Part shown: positions 34,118 through 45,748 of the stretch, piece by piece
How positions within the stretch are numbered: position 1 is the stretch's first letter
Layout: each line of letters begins with the position of its first letter
Assembly (NCBI GenBank): GCA_964036665.1
Contig: OZ038531.1
Span: 9,238,168-9,302,167, forward strand
Direction: 5' to 3'
DNA: 64,000 nucleotides
DNA from: Gordius sp. MW1
Lineage: Eukaryota > Nematomorpha > Gordioida > Gordea > Gordiidae
Position numbers and translations under genes: made by a program
Notes under the pieces: model-generated
What the model was told of the DNA's origin: nothing
The model's database searches: none
The model's input: only the letters and a program-made list of their open reading frames with translations

Positions 34118-34630
34118 TCATTTCGTTAATATGTGGTGCACATCATGAGGTGGAATCTGTCGGTTGAAGTTTAGAGGGGATATGAGTGATGGAAATTCGT
34201 GCAGAATTGCATCGAATTTTGTGCTGTGATTGCTGAGTGCTACACGGATACCGAATGTCTGATGTGGTGAAGTTGTGCCCTTGGATGATAGCTGGGTAGT
34301 AATATCTATGAGTCGTTTATTGTTGATGTCCACAACCAACTTATAGTGATGTAATAAGTCAGCTCCAATTATGGGGGTGTGTACGTCGGCGACTAAAAAT
34401 ACCCATTTGAATTCCTGTCGCAAACCAAGGTCTAAACTCAATACGACTTGTCCGTATGTGTGGATGTTGGTTTGGTTAGCCGCTTGTAGAGTTGGGCCAT
34501 GCGGGATCAATGGATGTTTGGGAGGGGGTGGGATTACGCTAACTTCAGCGCCTGTGTCGACGAAATATTTTTGTTGGGTGGACCGGTCGAATAAATAGAA
34601 TAGGCGGCTGAAAGTACGGCCGTTTCCCAT
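34118..34630 (-). pseudogene. Protease region of CsRn1-type element B
   Basis: FVDTGAEVSVIP and PIIGADLLHHYKL as in copy A. A 3-bp deletion near 34136 removes one residue before HHILTK. Confidence 0.85.
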
Positions 34631-34827
34631 TGTCGCCCATATGGGACGGCCCGTCAGTGTTTTTGTTGAGGGTTGGTGTTAAAATTGCATGGCTGCATGC
34701 ACTTCTTGGCTTCCTTTCCAAATTTATAATGGTACCAACATGTGTCAGTTGGGCGTTGTCTGGATGATTACCTAGATCTGCTTGACCTTCTCCATGTCGT
34801 CCTACTGTCGTTGGGATTGCCTGCTAA

Positions 34828-35514
34828 TTAATTTACTCTGAGTTCTAATTGTGACACAGCTTTGATCAGTTCCTGGATTTCGTTTGTTTGAGTATTGGGA
34901 ATAGGAATATTGGGAATCAGAATATTGGGAGTAGGGTTATTTGGAGTGAGGTTATAGGGAGTAGCTACTGATGCTAAGCTGCTGGCTCTGAACGTTTCGT
35001 GAATCCTATCAGCGATTTCTGCTATACGATCCAGTGATTGGTCATCTCCCATAGTAGCCAAGATGCTTACCACATGTTGGGGTAGCTTATCCATCCAGAG
35101 GCTTTTTAAAATCTTTTCGTCCGTCACATTATTACCTAAACGAGATTTTAAGTATCTTACCAACTGGGATGGGGTGCGGTCTCCAAGGAATGTCAAAGAG
35201 AATAAATTCCTTATCCTTTTTTCGTCACTGTCTCCTAGTCTTTTCACGATTGCTTCCTTCAGTTTGTCGTAAGGGGTAATTTCAGGAACCGTGAATATGA
35301 TGTCTGCCACCTCTTCCGCGACTTCTGGGGGTAGTAATTCGACTAGGTAGGAATACTTAGTCTTCTGCGAGGATATGTTGCGTGTGTGAAACACGGCTTC
35401 TACCTGTGACAACCATATGCGAATATTTTTAGGATGGAATTCAGGAATTCTCACATGAACTGCGCTTTCTCTTGGTTCATTAGAGTCTGGGATTGTTGAG
35501 TTTGTTTCCATCAC
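34828..35514 (-). CDS. Gag of CsRn1-type element B
   Basis: A 228-codon frame, as in 14583-15269, with a few substitutions (for example QLVRYLKS versus QLLRYLKS, NNVTDEK versus NNVMDEK). The CHCC knuckle lies downstream at about 34683-34742 in another frame. Confidence 0.85.
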   Translation of the reverse strand: MMETNSTIPDSNEPRESAVHVRIPEFHPKNIRIWLSQVEAVFHTRNISSQKTKYSYLVELLPPEVAEEVADIIFTVPEITPYDKLKEAIVKRLGDSDEKRIRNLFSLTFLGDRTPSQLVRYLKSRLGNNVTDEKILKSLWMDKLPQHVVSILATMGDDQSLDRIAEIADRIHETFRASSLASVATPYNLTPNNPTPNILIPNIPIPNTQTNEIQELIKAVSQLELRVN

Positions 35515-35529
35515 GTCTCAGGTCACCAA

Positions 35530-35769
35530 TGTTATGATTGTAAGGTATTTATTTTCACACACACAATAAGGATAAATGTTAGGATTAACAATGAAATAAG
35601 ATATAAGCGAAATTTGGTATGATAAATTTAAGATATGAATAGCGATAGCGATGTGTTGTTTTTTTGGTCCGGAAGAATTGTTGTGGGATGGATTGAATTG
35701 AATTATATAAAGTAAAAGTAAGTGAATGTCAGTTCGTTACTTCATCTCGCCAATGTCTAAAACGCCACA
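35530..35769 (-). repeat. LTR of CsRn1-type element B (5' LTR)
   Basis: Equivalent to 15285-15524. The tRNA-Trp-like PBS is at 35512-35529. Confidence 0.9.
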
Positions 35770-36642
35770 AGATGGACCATAAGTGTCCGAAATATCGCAT
35801 TCCGTTTCCCTCTACTCACGTTATCAATCCAAACCACCGTTTTTACACAACAATATTTATATAAACGGATTGACAATTCTAGATCATATAGACTTAAAAC
35901 ATTAATAAAACTTCGTGTATCTAGACAATTAGTATACATATATTTTAGATTAGAAAGGTTTTATAAGTATTATGAAACTTAGATGTATTAAAGGATGAAC
36001 CCTCAAAATGTTTGTTGTCATATCCACAAGTTGTTTTACAAATTGTTGTTCACCTCACTTCTGCCAACACTTTACTAAACGTGTTCATAATGTTAATTAT
36101 AAGAAATGCGTTATTGAAAAAGTTTGCGCTTACAGAAAGAGCATCAAATTTTTGTCACAAATCATCAAATTTCACCAGAACTCATCTTAGATCTGTTTTT
36201 TGATATGGATAAATTTTAAACACAGAATATTTGATATGAAGTAACATTTTTTGTATAAGATTGCATTTTTAGATTATACTGTTGTTTTCTAAATATTCAA
36301 ATAAAAGGCATTAAGATTGGAAGTTTATTGTTTCAATATTTGGTATGAAAATTATATTCATTTATAATTGTAAATTCATCAGAGTTTACATTTGTTTTTA
36401 TATATAAATTTAAACAATACTTCGATGAAATTACATTTTTAAATTATACTTTAGTTTTCTAAATATTCTAACAAAAGGCCTTCAGATATGAAGTTTATTG
36501 TTTTAATATTCAGTTTGCCACCACATTGAATTAGCCGCAAAACAAAATATTGTGACTCCTTGAAATTTTTTCTGTCTGTATAGATAACCATTATACATGA
36601 GTAAATCTTTTCCCATCTGTCATTCTACTTTAGTAAGTAAGA

Positions 36643-37081
36643 TGTTATATATACACTTTATTAAATTAAGGTAATAATGGTATAAGTAGCGATAAGTATA
36701 TTAAATGAATAATGGGATAAGTAGGGATAAGCGAATTGATATGAAATGATGATTGAACTGAAGATTGAATTGATGATTGAATTGGTGATTCAAATGATGA
36801 TTGAATTGATGATTGAATTGATGGTTGAATTGATGATTCTATTGATGACGATTGAATTTATGATAATTGAATTGATGATTTAATTGATGATTGAATTGAT
36901 AGTTGAATTGATGATTCACATGATGATTGAATGAATTATCCTTGGATGGTTGATTTATATACGAAAAAACGGTTTTCTATAATAATCTTTATTATTCCCT
37001 AACTTCCTGTGAATCTCCCCCTGTGTGCTGACTATCCGGTACATTGCTATTGTCAACTCGCCGAAATGTCCTACATTACCA
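36643..37081. repeat. Probable solo LTR with minisatellite (copy B)
   Basis: Duplicate of 16398-16836. The ATTGAATTGATG array has the same unit arrangement, with an ATGATT/ATGAAT change at its end. Confidence 0.45.
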
Positions 37082-38082
37082 TAATATCTTAATTATCAAA
37101 AAAAATTATCTTAAAATTTATAAATATTAAAGTTTACCATCTGTGGATGTAATGTTTGTGTTAGAAGTATCCATTAAGATGGATGAAGCATCCATCATAC
37201 ATTCCTAGTATAAACTAAAAAATCTTTGGTATCGAAAATATTTTGGTCCTTATTAAGGTTTGTTTAAATATGATCAACATTAGCAATTTTGTTGCAATCG
37301 TTTGATAAGTTGTAAGTACCTGAGTAATATGTATATATATTAATTATTCATTTGCAAGGTTACTAGTGGAAGGCAAGGATGTTGGTTTATCACAAATGTG
37401 TTCTTTAGCAATTAACTTTTCTTTGTAAAGAACTCCTTTTCCACTACATTTAGTTTTTCTACATCTATAATAGGTTTGTTGGTTTCATCCTACATTTGCT
37501 TTAATATATAAATATGAATGAAAGTTTAGAACATATCCAATTCTTTAGATTTTTTAAATTCTATAAATTTGCATTAAAATCTTTATTATGTTTACCTATT
37601 CGATCCATGGCTAAAAAAATGACAAATTCCTCCATATGAGCCATTGCAATGGATTTGATTTATGTAATTAACAATTCGTTTCGTATTTTATTTCTAACCA
37701 CGATTTGTGCTACTTTTTTTAACGTTGTTTTATTTGAATTTTATTGAGGTTTCTGATTTCAGGTGATTGCTACTCATTAGAATATTAAGAGGCTGAGAGC
37801 TAGATCACCATGCCTTCTAAATTTGTCAGCATTACCAGTTAAACCGGGTAGTGTATTTTAATGACTGAATCTAATATAATTATAAAATACATATACAAAA
37901 ATGGTTTCAACAGCAAACGCGCGCGCATTTTGACTTCGTTACCTAATTTCTAAAATGCGTATTATCCCAATTAAGCTAACACTAACCCCTTCCCAAATTT
38001 TGGTTAATCAATATTATCCTTCCAACTTCCAATATCGTGGAAGCGTTTTTATAAGAATATCCCGGACTAAATATAAACAACC

Positions 38083-38965
38083 ATGCGGATTAGGATCGCA
38101 TCTTTGAACATCAATACCTTGATGATGGAGGGCAATCAACAATGTATGATAGCTTTTGATAGGAAATACAAACTGGATGTTCTGTGTTTACAACAAACTC
38201 GGATCCCCTCTCCAGAGTCAATAATGCATACTCAGACTATACGATATACCACGCAGGTATTAGTGATAACTCAGCTACAGGAGTGTCCACAATTATAAAT
38301 AGACGTCTCTCAACCTCGAGTATCGATTGGGTTAGTGACAGAATCATTATTCTCAATATCACATTCAGGTCACTCACACTTTCATTGATAAACGTCTATG
38401 TCCCCACATCATTATATAAACTTTAAATATTAAAAGACTTTTTCACTCTCCTTTCAGGAAAGATCAAAGCTTTAAGTCGCAGATCATTGCCGGTCATTAT
38501 TGGCGACTTTAATTCTGCCGTTAGGTACACTGATCTTGATGACCCAGCTTGGTTGGCCCTAACTCATTTGGCAAAAACAATAGAAATGAAATTTTCCTGA
38601 AAAAATGGTGCAAAGGGTCAAAGTGGCGTATTGCCTCCCCTTCCGAGCCCCTCACTGATCATCTAGCTACATTTAGAAGAAGGAATAGTTCCAAAATAAG
38701 CCAAATAGATCACCTGCTGTGCAGGTCACGGCATTATAAAATTGTTACAAACTTTCGTGTAATACAGGACACTATCATTGAAAAGCAGCTAAGCTGGTAG
38801 TCAAATCAGCCACCTTACGAATACCATCATTGCACATAATCCAACGATAAGGCCACAAGGTTTGTCAGGCACAAATGAATTCAGGGAATATCTACGCTCC
38901 AAATTTAGAAATACTAATTTTTCCGCTTTACCTATCAATGAATTAAGTTCAAAAATATCAGCTAT
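38083..38965 (+). pseudogene. LINE endonuclease region (copy B)
   Basis: Duplicate of 17838-18720 with the same stops and frame breaks; IGDFNSAV and ISQIDHLLC are readable. An ATAT insertion near 39017 distinguishes it from copy A. Confidence 0.8.
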
Positions 38966-40397
38966 ATTTGCTAATGCCCCCAAGTTGTATGGATGGCACT
39001 TAGGGAATGTGAATAATTTAATAATATATTTATCACATATATGCATCCTAAGCATTATAAAATGTTTCAAAATTCTGATGGAGTAGTAAATATCACTAAA
39101 GCATATTTGAATTTAGCAGTTTCTCATCCTTCATGATGTAGTAATTACAAATTGGTGGCCAATTAGTTTAAATAATCATACAAGTTAAGCTAAGGTGGCT
39201 CGAGCTTTTTTGGGCACACTAGCGTCATTTGTGCCTCCCTAACAATTTCAAAAGTGCAATTTAGTATTCGATGACAACCTCAATTGATTAAATCATGAGC
39301 TTTCTAGAAGTTTTTACGCTTCAACTAAAAGTATACCTCCCAAATTTTTAAATCTAAATAAGACATTATGTGAATACATTGTTTTGTCATATGCATTACT
39401 ATTCACATTATAAACGGGGGTTGGCAGGTGCATTCAATACTCTAATTTCTATAATTGTGGCAATTTTGCAATATAAAATAAATACACACCAACTTTTGCT
39501 GTACTAGAAACTATAAGTTAGTTCGAATTGGAAGGTATTATTTAGAATACTATTTGATTATAATTTTGTCATAAAATAAAATACGTGCACTTTAACTTAA
39601 AGTTAAAAACCTTATGTTCTTGATCCTATAATAATGCTGCTGTGTTGTTTTTACAACGTTTTAATATGTGCAACTAATAACCGGTTTTGTAAATAAAAAC
39701 ATTGCCATTAAAAGTCACTCGCATTTTGTGGTTTATAACGCTATAATAAACATGTGATAGACTTTATGATGATGATGGTAATATCAATGGATTACAATAT
39801 TTGCCTTAATATGTTAAGATCAATTTTGAGGTTTTACCCAGGGTTAAAGTGGGGTCTCAATTTACCCAAATATGTAACTAAGTCAAATATAGGTGAACTT
39901 ATAAAATTCTAAGTCTGTTTAAATTTAACAGATACAGTGAATTTGATAAAAGTTATAATTTGTTAGAATTATAAAATTTATTAAGGTCGTTAATCTAACG
40001 ATCAGTTAGTATATTTACTATACAAATGCTTCAGCTCCAAAACACTCACAAGAGTATTGCTTTAAAATATAAAAAGTGTCAATAAACACCATCATTTGAT
40101 TCTAAATTTAATGCACAGTTATGTTATTTTATATATTAAACAAAAAGCGATCCTTTCGTACTATACTTCATATTTATATATAGTTTTTTCAATTTACACT
40201 CCATAGAAAATGTTATCTTTAGGAATTAGTTCATATCTATATATTGACAATGAGATGTCGTGTCGCGCTATATCATTAAAAAGTTTGCGTATTAAAGTTT
40301 TTTTTTAAAAATATTAAGGTAAACCATTAGGATTTTTGTAACACTAAATATTTTTGATAAAACATGATAAAATTTTATTTTGTATAAATTTTTCTTA

Positions 40398-40546
40398 AAA
40401 GTCAAGACGAGACGAAAATTCTCGCAGAGACGAGACGAGACCGAGATTTTTCTAGACCGAGACGAGATCGAGACTTTCATAATCGCTCCCGAGACGAGAC
40501 GAGATTTTGCTTCCGGGACCGTGACGAGACAAGATCGAAACACTAA
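40398..40546 (+). repeat. GAGAC-rich transposon right end inside LINE (copy B)
   Basis: Duplicate of 20150-20298, ending GATCGAAACACTA followed by LINE sequence. Confidence 0.6.
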
Positions 40547-41678
40547 TAAACCTTGAGTCCAAAATATTCATTAAAATAATATATGACAGAATAAATAATG
40601 ATGAGGGCTTCCTCAAACATAATTAAGCTGGGTTCAGAAAACGCCGGACCTCAACGGAACACATCATCACATTGAGAAATATGATAGATGTATCGCGCTC
40701 CAGCGGAAACCCTTTAGGTTTAGTCTTCCTAGACATTTCGAAGGCGTTTGACTCTCTTTCCCATCTTTACAAATGGGGGTCGCTATGTCTATTAGGAATT
40801 CCCAAAAAATTGATCCTTATGATCTTCTGATCTACAAGGACATGAAAGTAATAGTATCACATCTACAACACAAATCAGATCCGATCCCGGTGACATTGGG
40901 AGTTAGAAAGGGCTGTCCATTGTCTCCTCTTCTCTTTAAAACAGCGATGGAGTTGATCGTAAAGCGGTCTATACTCGCTTACGATGGCATCAGTATAAAC
41001 GGTATCAACATACCATCACTACCTTTTGCGGACGATATATGCCTCATCGCTTCGTCAATATCAGAGGCTCAATCGATGGTTGATAGATTTGCTACTCAGG
41101 CGAAACAAGCAGGATTGTTTATAAATGCTGTTAAGTGTCCTGTGCTTGTAATAAATAACCATTCGGAAGAGGAGTTAATTATTGAAAATAACCCATTACC
41201 AGCATCCCACAGAGTTCGGTATCAAGGAGTGGAACTAACAGAGTACTTTATGCTGACGGATACTTGGAATTAAAGCTCCGGCGAACCCTCAAAATTTTGC
41301 TCTTGTTCGGCAATCAGACGCTCACGCCAATTGGTCCTCAACACCCGCCTGAGGATCTTTAAAGCTATGATTCTACCGACCCTTCTTTATGGGTGCCAAT
41401 CTTGGTCGTTGCGTGCCCCCGGCATAAAAAAAACTTCGAGTTAACATTAAAAATATGCTACAAATTGTATGTCAAATCTTCTATCCGGCAACGAAAACAA
41501 ACGAAAATCTGTGGATCGTTGTAAAGTTCCTTCATTTAAAAATATTATGTTAACAAGGAAGTGGAATGGAAAAATACAAATTATTGCTTGACATCTCTGT
41601 TCTGGAATCCTCTTTCACTAAGGGTGTTGGCTTCACAATCTATTTCGTGAAATTCCATTATTGGGTCAGGACTGTTTA
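40547..41678 (+). pseudogene. LINE reverse transcriptase region (copy B)
   Basis: Duplicate of 20299-21430, with the same frame breaks. FADDICLIASS and VRKGCPLSPLLF are present. Confidence 0.85.
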
Positions 41679-42407
41679 ATGTTGACAATAATGCAAGATA
41701 GGAAACTATGGACAAAGTTCTTAAAAAATCAACTGTCCTGTCGATCTTATTTATAATAAATGTTCACCTAGAATGTTCTCTCTAATTCTCATGGAGTTGG
41801 GTATTCTATTTTAACATGCCATAATTACACCGCATATCAATCATTGTTACAGGAACATTACACACGCATAGACTAGATAGACTGCTTATGCTATATGTTG
41901 CATATGGTTAATTGTGTGTCAAATTTTCCTCCATTTTGAAGAGCACATCTCGGGTATTTTAACCATGTAATTTTGCCCTATAACAGTTAATTTCCCTTCC
42001 TCACTAGTTTATAAATTAATGCGAACGTCAATAAATTAATATTTTACTAAATATTGATGGCGCTATATTATTTAAAAACCTTAATCGCAGTTTTTACAAT
42101 TTCAATTTTTATGTATTTTTAAATGATATTTATTTTAAAATGCTGTTTTGATGTGTACCCAATTCAGTATTTTTATATTCCCCTTAATAAAATTATTTAA
42201 TTTGCTTACTAAATTCTATATGATCACCACTTTACCATGTTCACGTCAAAATGGTGGAAAAAGGGTACACATTTTGTGCGTTGTCAGCAGTCTACTAGTC
42301 TTTGTACACTACACACGTTGTCGTCAACGTGGCCTTATGCGCCATTTGGCGTTAGAAGGGGCCCTACCTTAAATTGCAATTACTTTCGCGGCAATCAATA
42401 ATACATA

Positions 42408-43127
42408 TAAATGCAAATGAAACTAAATTTGAAATTAGGCAAGGACCTTTTATCAATATAATAAAGCATTCAATATAGAGAAATGAATATCATAACTTAA
42501 TAAGCAATTAAAACAAGCATTAGTTATATTTAATGGAGCAATGAGTAACAAAACATACAGCAATAATATACCTTGGTCTCTTATTGACCTACCATTTTTG
42601 GTAACAGACTTTATAACTTTGAGCAATGTACCCTCCATGTACACTCCATGTATGTTGAGAATGGAACCCAAGGTTCGATCATTAACTCATCCCATATCGT
42701 TTAAAGACCCATTTGCATCTAAATTATTTATTAACCAAGTTTAAAATTTAAAATATGCTCAATCCTCAAAGTTTACAGGACATTCAATTCAGCAAGATGG
42801 TTTTCGGCAAGTTGACGGGCCACCTTTTCGAAATCTCGATTTAAATTTAGCGCCGAATGTCTTTTGCGAAAAAGCCTTTAAGGTAAACGCTAAAAAGAAG
42901 ATGGAAAACATACATACAGATAGGACTTCCGATGCAAGAAAATCACCAATTGTGAAATAGTAGTGTGGAATTGGATTCTTTGGAAATAATCGCTGAATGC
43001 TCGACCGATGGATTTTAATATACAATGCCTTACAAAAAAATGAAGATAAACTTACATTTTTAATTTTTACACTTTTAATTTTTTATATAAAATTTTACAT
43101 CAATTTAAGGCTACCCAAGTTCAGTGG
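42408..43127. other. Non-coding spacer after copy B
   Basis: No gene recognised. It contains the 25-bp MITE end at 42801-42825. Short opposing ORFs are not supported by any domain. Confidence 0.4.
42801..42825 (-). repeat. MITE terminal sequence, orphan
   Basis: GTTTTCGGCAAGTTGACGGGCCACC in inverted orientation is an exact match to the left end of the 1178-1353 MITE; homology stops on the inner side. It may mark the end of a longer, unrecognised member of the same TIR family, or be a relic. No partner end was located. Confidence 0.6.
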
Positions 43128-43325
43128 AATAGGAAGGAGGACCTAATGCCAGACCTGATGGAATTTGGAGTGTGCACACTCAAACAATATTAGAAGTTTT
43201 ATCCTGAAGGAGGAGGTAACTCAAGATCAGTGGAATAAGATGGAGGACCTAATGCCAGATCTGCTGAAATTTGAGGTTATAACACTCAAACAATGAAAAG
43301 TAGGATTCGGAAGGAGGAGGTAAAT
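43128..43325 (+). repeat. Imperfect tandem repeat, about 105 bp x 2
   Basis: CAGTGGAATAGGAAGGAGGA, CCTAATGCCAGACCTG and CACTCAAACAAT recur as CAGTGGAATAAGATGGAGGA, CCTAATGCCAGATCTG and CACTCAAACAAT, each followed by GGAGGAGGTAA. No coding interpretation. Confidence 0.75.
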
Positions 43326-43567
43326 TTGTGGATTGAATTTTTTAGGTAAAAAGTCAGAAATTCCTGTCATAGTTGGCTGAGCAATCTTTACCTGCTATCT
43401 ATATTACACATTATTCCGACTAAAAAACTCCATTGTTAATTTGATACAGCATAAATTTTAATGTATATACTACTTAGGCATAATTTATTTCTCCCTCTAT
43501 TTAATTAATGTACACAATGGACTTGAATTTAATTTCTCATTTATGATTAAGAATGTAATAAAGACTC

Positions 43568-43886
43568 GACCAATGTTACACGATCCAAATTCTTGTACTG
43601 TATAAGCGATCTGACATTCCATTTTCTTATTCGATCCAAAAAATAACGAAGCGCCGATTAGTGTTTTTCGCATTCGGAAAAACACAAATCGTAAGAAATA
43701 AACAAAATTTCTTACTCACGTTTTCATATTGTGATTTCGGACTCGCAAGGGCAGATTTTGTAGGGTTGGGGTTAGGGTTAAGTCATTTTAGGTTCAAGAT
43801 ACATAATTATTTTTTTGGATCGAATAAGAAAATGGAATGTCAGATCGCTTATACAGTCCAAGAATTTGGATCGTGTAACATTGGCC
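43568..43886. mobile_element. 319-bp MITE with 9-bp TSD
   Basis: Ends GACCAATGTTACACGATCC and, inverted, GGCCAATGTTACACGATCC, with TIRs extending about 80 bp through GCGATCTGACATTCCATTTT and TTCGATCCAAAAAA. Perfect 9-bp TSD TAAAGACTC (43559-43567, 43887-43895). Probably Mutator-like. The interior has GGGTTGGGGTTAGGGTTAAG. ORFs crossing it are translations of the inverted repeats. Confidence 0.88.
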
Positions 43887-43895
43887 TAAAGACTC

Positions 43896-45748
43896 TATCT
43901 CTATATAAAACTTATTTAATACTACTCTAAATTTATTTGTGACTTTCTTTAAAGCATTAAACATTAATCTAATACAAACCTTGTAAAAGGAAGCAACTAT
44001 AAGATTACAACATAGGCCTAGGTATAGGTTGAGTATAAATCATTGTGGTCCAACTTTACTACTTAAACAATATGCTAATCTATCTCGTATATCTACAAAT
44101 TGCTGGGCTCTACTTTATTTTATAATCACTTAATCTTTCATTAATTCTCCAATGTAATTTAGGAAGTCCAACCCTCAAAGGACTAATACGATCTGTAATA
44201 TCCCATTCTCAAAAGGATGATCCCATATTACTTTATAGGTTTTTGACAGGAAAATAATTGAACTACAAATAGTAATTTTAAAAGTTATATGCAATATACT
44301 AAATTAGCATATAAAATTCTTGGGTTTTTTACCAACTAATTCCTCTACATCCAAATCTTAAATCACTTCCCCTACACTCTCAATTGATCATCTTCTTCAC
44401 TGGAGGTTTAACACAAAATCATTTAACCAATTTGAACGATATATTCTTACCTTACTCTTTACTATAAGAATTTGAACTTGAGGCTCTAAGCAATCATATA
44501 TTAAAATACTCACAACTGATTACAATAATATCAATAAAATAAATAAATAAACAAATTGTAACTAGCAATATCCATCCCAAACATCATACACATACTTAAA
44601 TTACTCTCTTAAGTTAAAACAAAAAAATAAATAGACTTCCTTAATTAACCTTATAGGGTATTTGGGACCCCAATTTTCAGGCACTCTTAAATTGAAATAA
44701 AAAATAGACTTCCTTAATTAACCTTATAGGGTATTTGGGACCCCAATATTCAGGCAACAATGAAATTTCAGAAAGTGTAGCTTTACATAATCATAAAAAT
44801 CAAAAAAAAAATATTTCTAAATCTAAAATTCTTTAAGCTGTGTTTTCGAGGGGTTTCTTAGACCCCATAGAAGGGCTAAATTAAAATTAAAGTCACTTCC
44901 TGTTCATAAATAGCCCCTTTAATTAAATCTTTTACTTGAATATTTGACGTACTATTACTATATTGGTAATAACTATAATCACAACTTTTCAAAAATAGAC
45001 CACCCACATAATTAAAAATTTCGAGTCGTCACTCCTACCCCTCTAGAGTATTGGTCTATAAACAGACCTGCCCAATAAAAATGGAAGTAAATCTAAGTGT
45101 GATAAATTCTCTTTAGCGCCTTGAATATCTCGTTAAAATATGAAATGCTATAACCCCCATTCCCCTTTCTCATGTATATGCTGGCACCACTCAAATAAGA
45201 CCCTCTTCCCAGCTCATTCAATCCTAGGTCTAGTCTCCCTCATATTGCACAAGCGCTCAAACTAGCCTCCTCCCTCTCGAATCTGAATAAGTATTAGTTA
45301 TTATTTTGCTTTATGCATCATTAAAATAAAATAAAACACTTCCTGTCGTCTACTCTACCCCCCCCCCCCCCCCCCTCTTTTTTAATCTTTTAAACGAAAC
45401 AATCCCCCAGAACCCAAGTGCTTGAAATGTTGAGTCTGCAACTTTTTAAATTTTTCTTGGCATTACATATTATGAAGTCCGTTCATTTAACAATTAAAAA
45501 TATAAGTCATATATTCGGTTCAACATAAGTGTGTTATTCAAACTAACTGGAGTATTCTTTAACACTAAATAAAAAAAACCTTCAAAGAATAGTCTTCATT
45601 TAACAGTATATGACCCCGTCGCCTAGAAATATCTTTAAGCCCCCTGGTTCTAACAAAATTGGAAACAACCAACTCCTTGCTCTCACCACTACTAGGATAG
45701 AAATTATACTTTCTACTAAAAAACGAGTCTTATTATATTTCCTCAATT
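43896..45748. other. Non-coding sequence before LINE
   Basis: No gene seen. Contains the tandem repeat at 44629-44755 and an 18-base C-run (45358-45375). The last few hundred bases are C-rich on the plus strand and may be the LINE 5' UTR. Confidence 0.4.
44629..44755 (+). repeat. Tandem duplication, about 72 bp x 2
   Basis: ATAGACTTCCTTAATTAACC, TTATAGGGTATTTGGGACCC and TTCAGGCA occur twice in succession with one A/T difference. Confidence 0.85.

Larger units (their letters stand above)
31262..35769 (-). mobile_element. CsRn1-clade LTR retrotransposon, copy B
   Basis: Duplicate of 11011-15524 with the same TSD AGAT (31258-31261, 35770-35773) and the same LTR-to-LTR differences as in copy A. 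Copy B was therefore made by duplication of an already inserted element, not by a second transposition. It shares the RT frameshift and the PR/RT TGA with A. It has private stops in IN (about 32080) and RNase H (about 33200), and lacks A's stop in RT. Confidence 0.93.
28551..42407. repeat. 13.9-kb direct duplication, copy B
   Basis: Colinear with 8275-22163. Both edges differ from copy A: the left is preceded by the Helentron-like fragment (A: preceded by a hAT element), and the right stops in ATAATACATA and runs into unrelated TAAATGCAAATG (A: continues CAGACATT). No short flanking duplication is evident, so transposition of the whole block is not supported. Confidence 0.9.

Noticed and set aside
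8275..42407. The two 13.9-kb blocks as one large transposable element inserted twice
   Set aside because: The borders have no TSD and no terminal structure, and one border falls inside a LINE tail. The CsRn1-type copies keep the same TSD, so they were duplicated with their flanks.
8275..42407. Pure assembly duplication of identical sequence
   Set aside because: Private substitutions, stops and indels separate the copies. A haplotype mis-join is not excluded and is listed as the test for that finding.
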